A stretch of DNA of 43,204 bases, from contig JAQUQM010000006.1 in assembly GCA_028716085.1 (NCBI GenBank), positions 1 through 43,204 on the forward strand, written 5' to 3'. A model generated the notes under the pieces. The model made no database searches and had not been told where the DNA came from. It saw nothing but the letters and a program-made list of their open reading frames with translations. Both the position numbers and the translations under genes were made by a program. Below are positions 24,255 through 31,761 of this stretch, one piece after another (position 1 is the first letter of the stretch; each line of letters begins with the position of its first letter). The DNA is from Dehalococcoidia bacterium (GTDB lineage Bacteria > Chloroflexota > Dehalococcoidia > GIF9 > UBA5629).

Positions 24255-25103
24255 ATGAAAATTTGCATTATTCGACCCTTGGCTAAAATATTAATTAAAT
24301 ATGCGCCCCTGGTATTGGTAGCTTCCGCGTTTGTTCTGGGATACGCCTGTGCACCTGCCCCAACTGAATACCCCGGGAATCCGGAAGCGGTACAGTGGAA
24401 TGAGAAGGGCATTGCTATGTACCAGGCTGGGGAATACGAGAAAGCGCTGTTGAATTTCGATAAAGCTCTGGATGCAGATCCGTCGAATCCGGCAGTTTGG
24501 TACAACAAGGGGCAGACGCTGGATGCCCTGGTAAAGTATCAGGAGGCAATCGACTGCTACGACCAGGCAATTAAACTTGATCCTAACTTCGCCGGTGCCT
24601 GGAATAATAAGGGTATGTCATATAATGACATTGAGCAGTTTGACAAGGCACTGGAATGCCTGGATAAAGCAATCGCATTGAACGGCAATTATGCCTTATA
24701 CTGGGGCAACAAAGGCGTGATACTGCTTGGTCAGGATAAATTTAGCGAGGCCGTGCCGTGCTTTGATAAAGCCACGGCACTTGATTCTGGCAATTTTGAC
24801 CTGTGGGTGAAGAAGACTTATGCCCAGATGAAAGCCAAGCTTTTTGACGATGCTTTGAAGTCTGCCGATAAGGCAATTTCCCTCAACCAGATCAGCTCGC
24901 TTGCCTGGGGTTATAAAGCCAAAGCACTATATGAACTGCGCAGGCATGACGAAGCGCTGGTAGCATTTGATAAGGCACTGGGGCTGGAGCCTACAAATCC
25001 CGCACTATGGTACAGCAAAGGATTGACACTGGAAACGCTTAAGCGAAACGATGAAGCCAGCAAGTGCTATGACAAAGCCCGGGCACTGGGTTATCAGTTT
25101 TGA
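24255..25103 (+). CDS. TPR-repeat lipoprotein (seven repeats)
   Basis: The ATG at 24255 is preferred to the TTG at 24234 because AGAGGA lies 8 bases before it. A signal segment ends in VLGYAC, a plausible lipobox. Seven tetratricopeptide repeats fill the rest in perfect 34-residue phase, each with the W-x-N/K-K-G, A-L/I-x-x-F/Y-D-K-A and L-D/E-P-x-N pattern (for example AWNNKGMSYNDIEQFDKALE). Such arrays form superhelical protein-interaction scaffolds; the anchor places this one outside the cytoplasmic membrane. It diverges from the Fn3-repeat surface protein and is followed by the GNAT/M20 pair on the same strand after about 75 bases. Confidence 0.87.
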   Translation: MKICIIRPLAKILIKYAPLVLVASAFVLGYACAPAPTEYPGNPEAVQWNEKGIAMYQAGEYEKALLNFDKALDADPSNPAVWYNKGQTLDALVKYQEAIDCYDQAIKLDPNFAGAWNNKGMSYNDIEQFDKALECLDKAIALNGNYALYWGNKGVILLGQDKFSEAVPCFDKATALDSGNFDLWVKKTYAQMKAKLFDDALKSADKAISLNQISSLAWGYKAKALYELRRHDEALVAFDKALGLEPTNPALWYSKGLTLETLKRNDEASKCYDKARALGYQF

Positions 25104-25178
25104 GAGCCCTGTCCAGTCTTTACAGTAAGAGCATTATCATTTTCCCTTCCGGCATGATACGCTATTTATGGAGGTTTT

Positions 25179-25814
25179 ATGAGTACCGACAATGCTGCGG
25201 GAAGCCATAAGAAATCGGGCAAGCAGCTTCACACAGATAACACTGAAACGCCTCACTCGTCTCCCGAAAACGGAACGAGGAAAAAATCCGATATTGAGAT
25301 CAGGGAGATGGAAGTGGATGATATACCTGCCGTGTTCCATTTGGGCGAACAGGTTTTCACGGCGGAAAAAACTCCTACGCTATACCGCACCTGGGACGAA
25401 TTTGAAGTTATTTCCATGTTTAATGAAGACCATGAATATTGCCTGGTGGCGGAGCAGGAAGGTGAAATCATCGGATTCGCGCTGGGGAATATCGTCATCA
25501 AGAAAAAGTCCGCCTGGAAATACGGCTACCTGGTATGGATGGTGGTGTCGCCTGAGTTTCAACGGCAGGGCGTAGCCAGCAGGCTGTTTAACAAGTTCGC
25601 GGACAAAATGATTGAGGACGGCGTACGTATTTTCCTTGTAGATACCGAAGCTGACAACCTGCCGGCCCTGCATTTCTTCAGGGCGAAAGGATTCGGCAGC
25701 CCCGAGCAGCACATTTATCTGACCTATAACCCGAGCGCCACCGAACAGCAGAAAGAGAAAAAGCGAGGTTTGAGAGGGAAGAAGAATGGCAATAACCACA
25801 AGCACAACTCCTGA
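25179..25814 (+). CDS. GNAT-family N-acetyltransferase with disordered tails
   Basis: A 211-residue protein whose first 40 residues and last 25 are polar and basic (ending KKRGLRGKKNGNNHKHNS), flanking a RimI-like GNAT core. The core begins at IEIREMEVDDIPAVFHLGE and contains the acetyl-CoA-binding motif SPEFQRQGVASRL and the DTEADNLPALHFFRAKGF segment. It starts with ATG after GGAGG. The end overlaps the start of the M20 peptidase gene by 29 bases, which implies translational coupling. A paired acetyltransferase and M20 deacylase/peptidase suggests an acyl-amino-acid or acyl-peptide cycle, but the substrate cannot be read from the sequence. Confidence 0.87.
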   Translation: MSTDNAAGSHKKSGKQLHTDNTETPHSSPENGTRKKSDIEIREMEVDDIPAVFHLGEQVFTAEKTPTLYRTWDEFEVISMFNEDHEYCLVAEQEGEIIGFALGNIVIKKKSAWKYGYLVWMVVSPEFQRQGVASRLFNKFADKMIEDGVRIFLVDTEADNLPALHFFRAKGFGSPEQHIYLTYNPSATEQQKEKKRGLRGKKNGNNHKHNS

Positions 25815-26901
25815 AGTCAAGCCCGAAAGGCTCAAGGAGCTTCTGAAGAAGCTGGTGGATATCTACAGCCCGTCAGGCAAGGAGGAGGAGATTCTTCAGT
25901 TCACCGAGGATTACTTGAAGGAAACCGGGCTGAATGTTAAAAAACAGCCTGTGGATGAGAACCGCTACAATATCGTGGTACTTCCCCCCAAGACGGATGA
26001 AGTCGACCTGTGCTTTGTAGGCCATCTTGATACCGTTACTGCGCACGACCTGGATGATTTTGGTTTCTACGAGGAAGAGGACAAAGCCTGCGGGTTGGGC
26101 AGCTCGGACATGAAAGCCGGTTGTGCGGCTATGATTGAAGCCTTTAATGCCTTGGCTGAGCGAAGGGGCAGGTTCCCCTCGGTCGGCCTGGCGCTGGTGG
26201 TGGGTGAAGAGGAAGAAAGCGACGGCGCCAAGACGCTGGTGAGGGAGTACCGCTTTCCCTGGGCAGTAGTGGCCGAGCCCACCAATATGCTTCCCTGTTT
26301 GGGCCATTTCGGCTACCTGGAGGTGCTGTTGCGCACCCGCGGGAAAAAGGCGCACTCCTCCATGCCTGAGCTGGGGCAGAATGCCATTGAAAACATGCTC
26401 AAGCTCTTGCTCCGCGTGACGGAATATGCCACGTCTGTTTCCAGCGGCCTTGTCTACAATATCCGTCAGCTTTCAGGATTTCCGGGAGGATTCGTAGTAC
26501 CGGACACCTGCGAGGCCTGGCTGGACCTACACCTTCCGCCCGATTCACGTATGGATGTACTAAAGGCCGAACTGGAAGAGCTGGTTGAAAGTGCAAGCAG
26601 GGAAATCACCAGCCTGGACGCTTACATCAGGTTCGAAAATACGCAATCGGGTTACCGTATTTCCCAGGAAAGGCCGCTGGTGCGCAAGCTGAGGGAAGTA
26701 TGCAAAAACATGAAAATGTCCTGGGAGACACAGGACTTTCGCAGCCACTCAGACGGCAACGTGCTGTGGGGCGCGGGTGTCGACCCCATTATCCTCGGCC
26801 CCGGCCGGCTGGAAACGGCGCATACGCCCGAGGAGTCGGTGAATTTCAGCCAGGTTGTACAGGCTGCCCAGCTTTATCTCAGCTTCGCCCTGGCGATCTA
26901 A
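25786..26901 (+). CDS. M20-family zinc metallopeptidase / amino-acyl deacylase
   Basis: A full-length M20 protein (371 residues). Metal and catalytic motifs are in order: FVGHLDTV (His and general Asp), GSSDMKAG (bridging Asp), VGEEEES (catalytic Glu and ligand), AEPT (ligand Glu) and the C-terminal AHTPEESV (His ligand). The central dimerisation domain begins around GYLEVLLRTRG. The family includes ArgE, DapE, LysK and carboxypeptidase G2-like enzymes; the AEPT strand and overall length are close to the ArgE/LysK side, but no arg or lys biosynthetic cluster is present. It is translated from within the end of the upstream GNAT gene, with GAGAGGGAAG as binding site. Confidence 0.9.
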   Translation: MAITTSTTPEVKPERLKELLKKLVDIYSPSGKEEEILQFTEDYLKETGLNVKKQPVDENRYNIVVLPPKTDEVDLCFVGHLDTVTAHDLDDFGFYEEEDKACGLGSSDMKAGCAAMIEAFNALAERRGRFPSVGLALVVGEEEESDGAKTLVREYRFPWAVVAEPTNMLPCLGHFGYLEVLLRTRGKKAHSSMPELGQNAIENMLKLLLRVTEYATSVSSGLVYNIRQLSGFPGGFVVPDTCEAWLDLHLPPDSRMDVLKAELEELVESASREITSLDAYIRFENTQSGYRISQERPLVRKLREVCKNMKMSWETQDFRSHSDGNVLWGAGVDPIILGPGRLETAHTPEESVNFSQVVQAAQLYLSFALAI

Positions 26902-26912
26902 ATATCCTTCTG

Positions 26913-26924
26913 TGACAAAAGTCA
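26913..26924 (+). promoter_or_regulatory. candidate CRP/FNR-type activator site
   Basis: TGAC-AAAA-GTCA is a perfect short palindrome. Its centre lies 41.5 bases before the transcription start predicted from the rubrerythrin promoter, the classic class II activator position. The motif is short, so chance occurrence is possible. Confidence 0.35.
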
Positions 26925-26953
26925 TTAACAACATTTGCCTCGATTGTTAATAT
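26925..26953 (+). promoter_or_regulatory. rubrerythrin promoter overlapped by a dyad
   Basis: TTAACA and TAATAT are separated by exactly 17 bases. An inverted repeat, TTAACAA at 26925-26931 and TTGTTAA at 26944-26950, covers the -35 and -10 elements, so a repressor binding there would block the polymerase. The arms are in the opposite order to a Rex operator. Confidence 0.5.
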
Positions 26954-26990
26954 TTATTGGAAATCAGCGGATGTAAGGAGGATCAATATC

Positions 26991-27488
26991 ATGTCTAAAT
27001 CCGAAGAAGGATTAAAAGCAGCGTTCGCGGGCGAGTCCCAGGCTAACCGTACCTATCTGGCTTTTGCGGAAGCAGCCAATCGGGAAGGATATGCACAGGT
27101 TGCCAGGATGTTCAGGGCGGCTGCCGAAGCCGAAACAGTGCATGCCTTAAACCACCTCAAGGCTTTAAAAGGCATAAAAAGTACAGAGGAGAACCTGCAG
27201 GCGGCCATTAGCGGGGAGACCCATGAATTCAAGAGCATGTACCCGCAGATGATTGCCGATGCCAAAGCTGAGGGAAATAAAGAAGCCCAGCGCTCATTTG
27301 AGTTTGCCAATGCCGTTGAACAGATTCATGCCAGACTGTATCAGGGCCTGCTGGATAACCTGGGCAAAAGCAAAGAGGAGTATCCTTACTACGTTTGCCC
27401 CGTTTGCGGCTATACCTCTGAGCGGGAAGCCCCCGACACCTGCCCTGTGTGCGGTACAAAGGGGAAGATGTTTAAGAAAGTAGAATAA
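26991..27488 (+). CDS. rbr: rubrerythrin
   Basis: A 165-residue classical rubrerythrin. The N-terminal four-helix ferritin-like domain carries the diiron ligands in FAGESQANRTYLAF, AEAETVHA, ISGETHEF and AVEQIHARLY. The C-terminal rubredoxin domain has two CxxC knuckles, YVCPVCGYTS and DTCPVCGTKG, for the Fe(SCys)4 site. It reduces hydrogen peroxide in the cytoplasm of anaerobes. The ATG follows a strong AAGGAGG. A promoter with an overlapping inverted repeat and a possible CRP/FNR-type site lie directly upstream, consistent with redox control. A good intrinsic terminator follows the stop. It appears to be a single-gene transcription unit. Confidence 0.96.
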   Translation: MSKSEEGLKAAFAGESQANRTYLAFAEAANREGYAQVARMFRAAAEAETVHALNHLKALKGIKSTEENLQAAISGETHEFKSMYPQMIADAKAEGNKEAQRSFEFANAVEQIHARLYQGLLDNLGKSKEEYPYYVCPVCGYTSEREAPDTCPVCGTKGKMFKKVE

Positions 27489-27496
27489 CTATATAA

Positions 27497-27532
27497 GGCT
27501 GCATGGATTTACAGCTGTGCAGCCCTTTTCTT
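27497..27532 (+). terminator. rho-independent terminator of rubrerythrin
   Basis: GGCTGCA and TGCAGCC form a stem about 10 bases after the rubrerythrin stop, followed by CTTTTCTT. This is the clearest intrinsic terminator in the window. Confidence 0.75.
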
Positions 27533-27533
27533 A

Positions 27534-27683
27534 AATACCAAGTTCCAGGATCCAAATTCCAAACAATTGTTTTTTAAACTCTGAGTGCTATGTTCTAAAC
27601 CGTTTTTGAATTTTGAGTTTTGTAGTTGTTTGGAGTTTAGGATTTCGTGTTTAGAATTTTTATTGGATTATAATTGCTTTTTT
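27534..27683. repeat. degenerate TTTAGG/TTTGGA inverted repeat array 1
   Basis: The spacer between the convergent rubrerythrin and ABC ATPase genes is built from short degenerate units. CCAAATTCC- and TCTAAAC-like words fill the left part and complementary TTTGGAGTTTAGGATT-like words the right, so the array can fold on itself. The 16-mer CCAAATTCCAAACAAT at 27552 recurs identically at 31502 in array 2. The two arrays bracket the ABC-2 transporter genes exactly. No ORF or transposase is present. Confidence 0.75.
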
Positions 27684-27693
27684 CATAGAGCGA

Positions 27694-28590
27694 CTAGGTA
27701 GCTTTCTCGTCCGCCATAATATCCAGGTAGATATCTTCCAGGGCAGATTGTTTGATGGCGAGGTCCACCAGGGCCCAGTTGCGGTCTGATATTTTACGCA
27801 GCAGTTCCGCCATCTCCTCGATATGCGGTGTCTTCAGGAAATAATTATCATCTTTTCTTTCATAGTCCAGCGGCTCGTCCGACCTGAAAATGATCTCGAA
27901 TTCCCTTTTTCCCATGCTCTTCCTGATGGCTTCCATAGTATCGAAGACGATAAGCTTGCCCTGCTTGATGATGGCTACACGGTCGCAGATATATTCGACG
28001 TGGAATAAATTGTGTGCGCTGAGTATGATCGTCTTTCCTTTTTGACGCAGCTTTTTCAGGTAGTCGATGATGAAAAATGATGTCAGGGGATCCAGGCCTG
28101 AATTGGGCTCATCGAGTATTAAAAGTTCCGGTTCGTGTATAAGGGTACGGGCGATGGCTACCTTGCGCTTCATGCCCTTGGAAAGCTCACCGATCAGCTT
28201 GTTGCCCGCATCCAGCTTGAGTGAGTCCAGCAGTTCAGTGCTGCGCTCTTTGGTGACGTCGCGAGGCAGGCCGTAGATATCTGCGAAAAAGGATAGATAT
28301 TCGGCCGGTGTCATGTTCTCATACAGCGGATTTTCCTCGGGCAGGTAACCCAGCGATTTTTTCACCTTGAGCCCGTGTTTCTGCATGTCATACCCCATCA
28401 CGTCAACCGTACCTTCGCTGGGTGTTATCAGCCCGACAATCATTTTGAGGGTTGTGGTCTTGCCGGCGCCGTTGTGGCCGATAATACCTACGATCTCACC
28501 CTGATTTACGCTGAGATTTAGTTCCGCTACGGCGGCAAAATCCCCGTAACGCTTGGATAGCCCGGTCAGTTTTACGATTGATTCTCGCAT
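27694..28590 (-). CDS. ABC transporter ATP-binding protein (ABC-2 exporter type)
   Basis: The track ORF begins at 28833, but the first 81 residues are noncoding in character and run into the divergent permease gene; the ATG at 28590 gives a normal 298-residue ATPase. Walker A is GHNGAGKT, the signature is ELSKGMKRK, Walker B is LLILDEPNSGLD, and an H-loop appears in ILSAHN. A C-terminal extension of about 80 residues follows, as in NatA-like and other ABC-2 export ATPases. The two permease genes lie on the opposite strand, only 33 bases away. That divergent arrangement is unusual for one transporter, but no other permease is near. The substrate is unknown. Confidence 0.9.
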   Translation of the reverse strand: MRESIVKLTGLSKRYGDFAAVAELNLSVNQGEIVGIIGHNGAGKTTTLKMIVGLITPSEGTVDVMGYDMQKHGLKVKKSLGYLPEENPLYENMTPAEYLSFFADIYGLPRDVTKERSTELLDSLKLDAGNKLIGELSKGMKRKVAIARTLIHEPELLILDEPNSGLDPLTSFFIIDYLKKLRQKGKTIILSAHNLFHVEYICDRVAIIKQGKLIVFDTMEAIRKSMGKREFEIIFRSDEPLDYERKDDNYFLKTPHIEEMAELLRKISDRNWALVDLAIKQSALEDIYLDIMADEKAT

Positions 28591-28623
28591 ATCCGGCTTA
28601 CCGAGTATAAAATATAATTCGCT
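28591..28623. promoter_or_regulatory. 33-bp divergent promoter gap of the ABC-2 module
   Basis: Only 33 bases separate the opposed start codons. On the plus strand TATAAA (28606) and TATAAT (28613) lie 5-12 bases before the ATG, so that transcript would be leaderless or nearly so. On the minus strand TATACT is followed 13 bases later by the ATPase ATG. Any -35 elements must lie inside the opposite coding sequence. Confidence 0.35.
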
Positions 28624-30444
28624 ATGCGCAATACGCTGATTATAGCAGGTCGCGAAATAATGCGCCTGCGCGCACGGTTCGGCGGTAAAATGATCGCTGC
28701 CGTGCTGATCCTGCTGATATCGGCGGGGGTGGTCTCCTCCCTGGTTTTCATTCAGGGCATGGTGCTGGCCAAAGACTTCTATATCGTGGGAGTTTCTCCA
28801 GGCGCACCGCTGATCTTCGACCAGCGTTTTCACCTGGTGCAGGTAGATCCGTCACAGAGCGGCGTCGCGCTCAAATCGGGTCAGATCGATGTTTATGTGA
28901 CGGGCAAGGCAGCTTTTTATAGAGCGGACGACCGCTCGCAGCATGCGGCGGGGGCGATAAAGAAATACCTGGAGAAAAAAGAAATCGCCCGCATAGCCGA
29001 CCAGTACCCCCTCAACCAGGCCTTCCCGCTGAGGGTGGAAGTAAATTACCTGAAGGCGCCTACCGAAAATATGTCGGCAGCCGCCGTTACGCTTGCCGAT
29101 ATCGTGCGTGTGGGGCAGGAAGCTGATACCCCCGCAAATTCGCCAACCGTCAACGGGGGAAATCCGATGGAGGATGAAAATCCGCTGGCCGGCCAGCCGC
29201 CCGCAGCTTATGTGCCCAGCGAATCCGACGAACTGGTGAAGCAACAATTGGAGGTGTCGCTGAGTTCCAGGCTGGTGCCCGAGTTTAAAGCGGAGTTTGC
29301 CAGCAATAAACAGTTGATCGTGCCGTCTTTGATGAGCCCTCCCATACCGCTGGCGCAGGTGCTGCTGGCCTTCGCCTACATTTTGCCCATCTTCTTCATC
29401 AGTATATTTTTTACCAGCGGCTTCATTGAAGAAAAGCTGGGACGTAAACTCAATATACTGCTCTCGGCGCCGGTAACACCGCTTCAGATTATCCTGGGAA
29501 AGATGCTGCCCTATGTCGGTTATTCTCTGATCATCGTGGTGCTGATAACGCTGATATTTCACGGAGACCTGCTGCTGGCGCTGGCCATCTTCCTCCCCGT
29601 GATCCTCTTCATCTTTGCCATCTATCTGGGTGTAGCCCTGCAATATCGCACATATCGAGACCAGACTTTTTTCTCGCTGGTGGCGGTAACGGTCATAACG
29701 GGATACCTGGTTTTCCCCGCCATGTTTGTGGGAATAAATGACCTGAGTTACGTCTCGCCGCTCACGCTGGCGGTGCAGATGTTCCGCGGCGAAAGCTTTA
29801 CGGTTCTGCAGTACATGCTCGCGGCTGTACCCATGCTGCTCGTTTTCCTGCTGGCGATAACGGTGGGGACGCGTGTCTTCAACGAGGAATACCTGATGAA
29901 CTTCAAGCCCCTCCACGTAAAGATCCGTGAGGCCATTTACCTCGCTATGGACAAGCGGCACCTGGCTGCCTCAGCGGCTGTTTTCAGCCTGCTCTTCATC
30001 CCGGTAGTATTTATGTTTGAACTGGCAGCGATAACCCTCTCCCTCAATTTGCCCACTCCCATCGCCCTGGGTTTTCTCATATTCACATGTGTTGCAATCG
30101 AGGAAACCGCCAAATCTGTGACAGTCGCCGTGACCATCGAACGCGGCCTGGTTAAAACATGGGCCAGGGTCATTTTGCTGGCGGTAGTTTCCGCCGTCTT
30201 CTTTTTCCTGGGCGAAAAAGTGCTGTTGTTCATGTCGCTCAGTGTCATTTCCGAGTCGGTCTTTACCAATGCGGTATTTGCCGGCAACCTCCTCTGGATA
30301 CCGCTGTTGTTACATTGTGTCTGCACTACGATCGTGTGCCTGATCACATGGAGGTTTGGTATCAAAAGCTACCCCCTGGCGCTGCTGGCCGGTTCGATAG
30401 TTCACGGGTTGTATAACCTTTCTGTCATAGGGGTGTTGCGGTGA
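28624..30444 (+). CDS. ABC-2 permease fused to a PrsW-like intramembrane protease domain
   Basis: Residues 1 to about 420 form an ABC-2 permease of the NatB kind. It has an N-terminal TM near 23-45, a large outside loop with an acidic low-complexity stretch, then a TM bundle beginning at LLAFAYILPIFFISIFF and the FIEEKLGRKLNILLSAPVTPLQI coupling segment. After about residue 440 a second set of membrane helices carries the marks of a PrsW/CPBP-type membrane protease: AIEETAKS (EExxK), FFFLGEKVLLF, LLLHCVCTT and a final VHGLYN. The EExxK form points to PrsW more than to CPBP (EExxxR). ABC-2/CPBP fusions are known in other bacteria; the PrsW version seems less usual. Catalysis is unproven. Its stop overlaps the next GTG by four bases. 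Confidence 0.82.
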   Translation: MRNTLIIAGREIMRLRARFGGKMIAAVLILLISAGVVSSLVFIQGMVLAKDFYIVGVSPGAPLIFDQRFHLVQVDPSQSGVALKSGQIDVYVTGKAAFYRADDRSQHAAGAIKKYLEKKEIARIADQYPLNQAFPLRVEVNYLKAPTENMSAAAVTLADIVRVGQEADTPANSPTVNGGNPMEDENPLAGQPPAAYVPSESDELVKQQLEVSLSSRLVPEFKAEFASNKQLIVPSLMSPPIPLAQVLLAFAYILPIFFISIFFTSGFIEEKLGRKLNILLSAPVTPLQIILGKMLPYVGYSLIIVVLITLIFHGDLLLALAIFLPVILFIFAIYLGVALQYRTYRDQTFFSLVAVTVITGYLVFPAMFVGINDLSYVSPLTLAVQMFRGESFTVLQYMLAAVPMLLVFLLAITVGTRVFNEEYLMNFKPLHVKIREAIYLAMDKRHLAASAAVFSLLFIPVVFMFELAAITLSLNLPTPIALGFLIFTCVAIEETAKSVTVAVTIERGLVKTWARVILLAVVSAVFFFLGEKVLLFMSLSVISESVFTNAVFAGNLLWIPLLLHCVCTTIVCLITWRFGIKSYPLALLAGSIVHGLYNLSVIGVLR

Positions 30445-31475
30445 AAGGATTTTTCTCCATGGTGCTGCGCGAGCTCAAGGCGCTGCGCAAAGAAAAGACC
30501 ATCATGTTTGCTATCCTGATCCAGCTTTTTATCGCATCCTTTTCCTCGGTGATCCTGCTGGGAATTATGGTTTATTACGACCCCGATTCCATAGGCCAGA
30601 ATGCCCAGCTCAGGTTGGACGTGGGGGTGCTGGGAGATACGCAGAGCCAGTTCACCAACCTACTGGAGCAGCGCCACCACAGGGTGAGAGTGTTCAGCGA
30701 TGCCGCCAAAGCTGAAACTGCTTTTAAAGCGGGCAGGCTGGATGCCATAGTTTATATTCCGGAGGACAGCAAGGACGTGGTTGAGATGAAGCTGGTACTG
30801 CCGGAGATGGATGCGCAGGCGACGCTGGTGCTGATGTTGCTCAAAGAGCCTCTGGAAAAATACGAAAATTACCTGCGGGAGCAACAGGGACTTATTGTGA
30901 GATACCAGGATATCAAGGGCAAGCCCTTTTCCACCAATGAGTTTCTTTACACTATCATCATCCCCATTCTCATGTTCTTCCCTGCCTTCATTGCGGGCAG
31001 CATGGTGATCGACTCCATCTCCGAAGAAATGGAAAATAAAACACTGGAGACGCTGCTTTCGGCTCCGGTGTCCATCAATCAGATCACGGGCGCCAAGATT
31101 GCAGCTTCGGTAGTCGTAGGCGCACTGCAGTGCATAGCCTGGATCATCCTCCTCGGCCTTAATGGATTCTCCGTGCAGAACGCCTGGATAATTCTAATAC
31201 TTTCCATGCTGGTAATTGCCATCGTAGCGCTGCTGGCGCTGCTGGTTTCACTGGTCTTCCGGGACCGTGAGCGCTCGCAGTTCATCTACTCCCTTGTCAT
31301 ACTCGTGCTCTTCTCGCTCACTTATTTCGTCAATCCTTCTCCGTTCGCGCTGGTGGCGCGGCTGGCCACGGGCGATCCCTTTGTGGGAGCAGGGCAGCTG
31401 CTGGTATATGTGATCATGCTGGGAGCACTGGTGGCGGTGACGCCTTTCATTACGAAGAGATTAACGAGAGTGTAA
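30441..31475 (+). CDS. ABC-2 type permease (NatB-like)
   Basis: A 344-residue permease starting with GTG in a GTGA overlap with the preceding gene. An N-terminal TM at about 24-46 is followed by an outside domain of roughly 130 residues (GVLGDTQSQF onward). A five- or six-helix bundle then includes FPAFIAGSMVIDSISEEMENKTLETLLSAPVS, the typical ABC-2 cytoplasmic loop that contacts the ATPase. It must form a heterodimer with the fused permease/protease and use the divergent ATPase. A substrate such as Na+, lipid or peptide cannot be chosen from sequence. The gene ends just before repeat array 2. Confidence 0.9.
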   Translation: MKGFFSMVLRELKALRKEKTIMFAILIQLFIASFSSVILLGIMVYYDPDSIGQNAQLRLDVGVLGDTQSQFTNLLEQRHHRVRVFSDAAKAETAFKAGRLDAIVYIPEDSKDVVEMKLVLPEMDAQATLVLMLLKEPLEKYENYLREQQGLIVRYQDIKGKPFSTNEFLYTIIIPILMFFPAFIAGSMVIDSISEEMENKTLETLLSAPVSINQITGAKIAASVVVGALQCIAWIILLGLNGFSVQNAWIILILSMLVIAIVALLALLVSLVFRDRERSQFIYSLVILVLFSLTYFVNPSPFALVARLATGDPFVGAGQLLVYVIMLGALVAVTPFITKRLTRV

Positions 31476-31479
31476 TTAA

Positions 31480-31757
31480 TTACAAGCTCCAAAATCCAAG
31501 AACCAAATTCCAAACAATATTCCAAATTCTAAGCTCTAAACCCTAAACTCTAAACAAACCCGAATATTCAAACTCTAAACTCTAAATAAATCCAAAATAC
31601 AAATTACAAAAACCAAAACATTTTGAGCTTTGTGTTTTGAAATTGTTTAGGATTTAGGGTTTGGTATTTAGGATTTTATTAATTGGAATTTGTTTGGAGC
31701 TTGGAGCTTTAGTATTGGAGTTTGTTTAGCACTTAGGGTTTAGAGTTTGGGATTTTC
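31480..31757. repeat. degenerate TTTAGGG-like inverted repeat array 2
   Basis: This 280-base spacer between the convergent permease and ArsA-like genes consists almost wholly of short degenerate units. Left-hand words are TCCAAATTC, CTCTAAAC and ACCCTAAAC; right-hand words are their complements, such as GTTTAGG, ATTTAGGG and TTTGGAGC. The two halves can pair into a long imperfect hairpin. The CCCTAAA word resembles eukaryotic telomere repeats by chance of composition. CCAAATTCCAAACAAT at 31502 matches array 1 exactly. Confidence 0.8.
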
Positions 31758-31761
31758 ACTA

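Noticed and set aside
26925-26950. Rex operator upstream of rubrerythrin
   Set aside because: The TTAACAA and TTGTTAA arms are in the opposite order to a Rex site and are separated by 12 bases, so I report only an unassigned dyad.
28591-28833. N-terminal 81 residues of the track ABC ATPase ORF
   Set aside because: They overlap the divergent permease gene and look noncoding; ABC ATPases of this type start a few residues before the LTGLSKRYG strand.
28852-29961. 369-residue minus-strand ORF rich in His, Gln and Arg
   Set aside because: It is the antisense shadow of the ABC-2 permease; its composition is what results from reading hydrophobic codons backwards.
27534-31757. CRISPR array or telomere in the TTTAGGG-like spacers
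   Set aside because: Units are 7-10 bases, degenerate and inverted, with no constant repeat/unique spacer pattern and no cas genes; telomere resemblance is only in short words.
27534-31757. Insertion sequence carrying the ABC genes
   Set aside because: No transposase, target-site duplication or clean terminal inverted repeats were seen; only the flanking arrays support a cassette idea.
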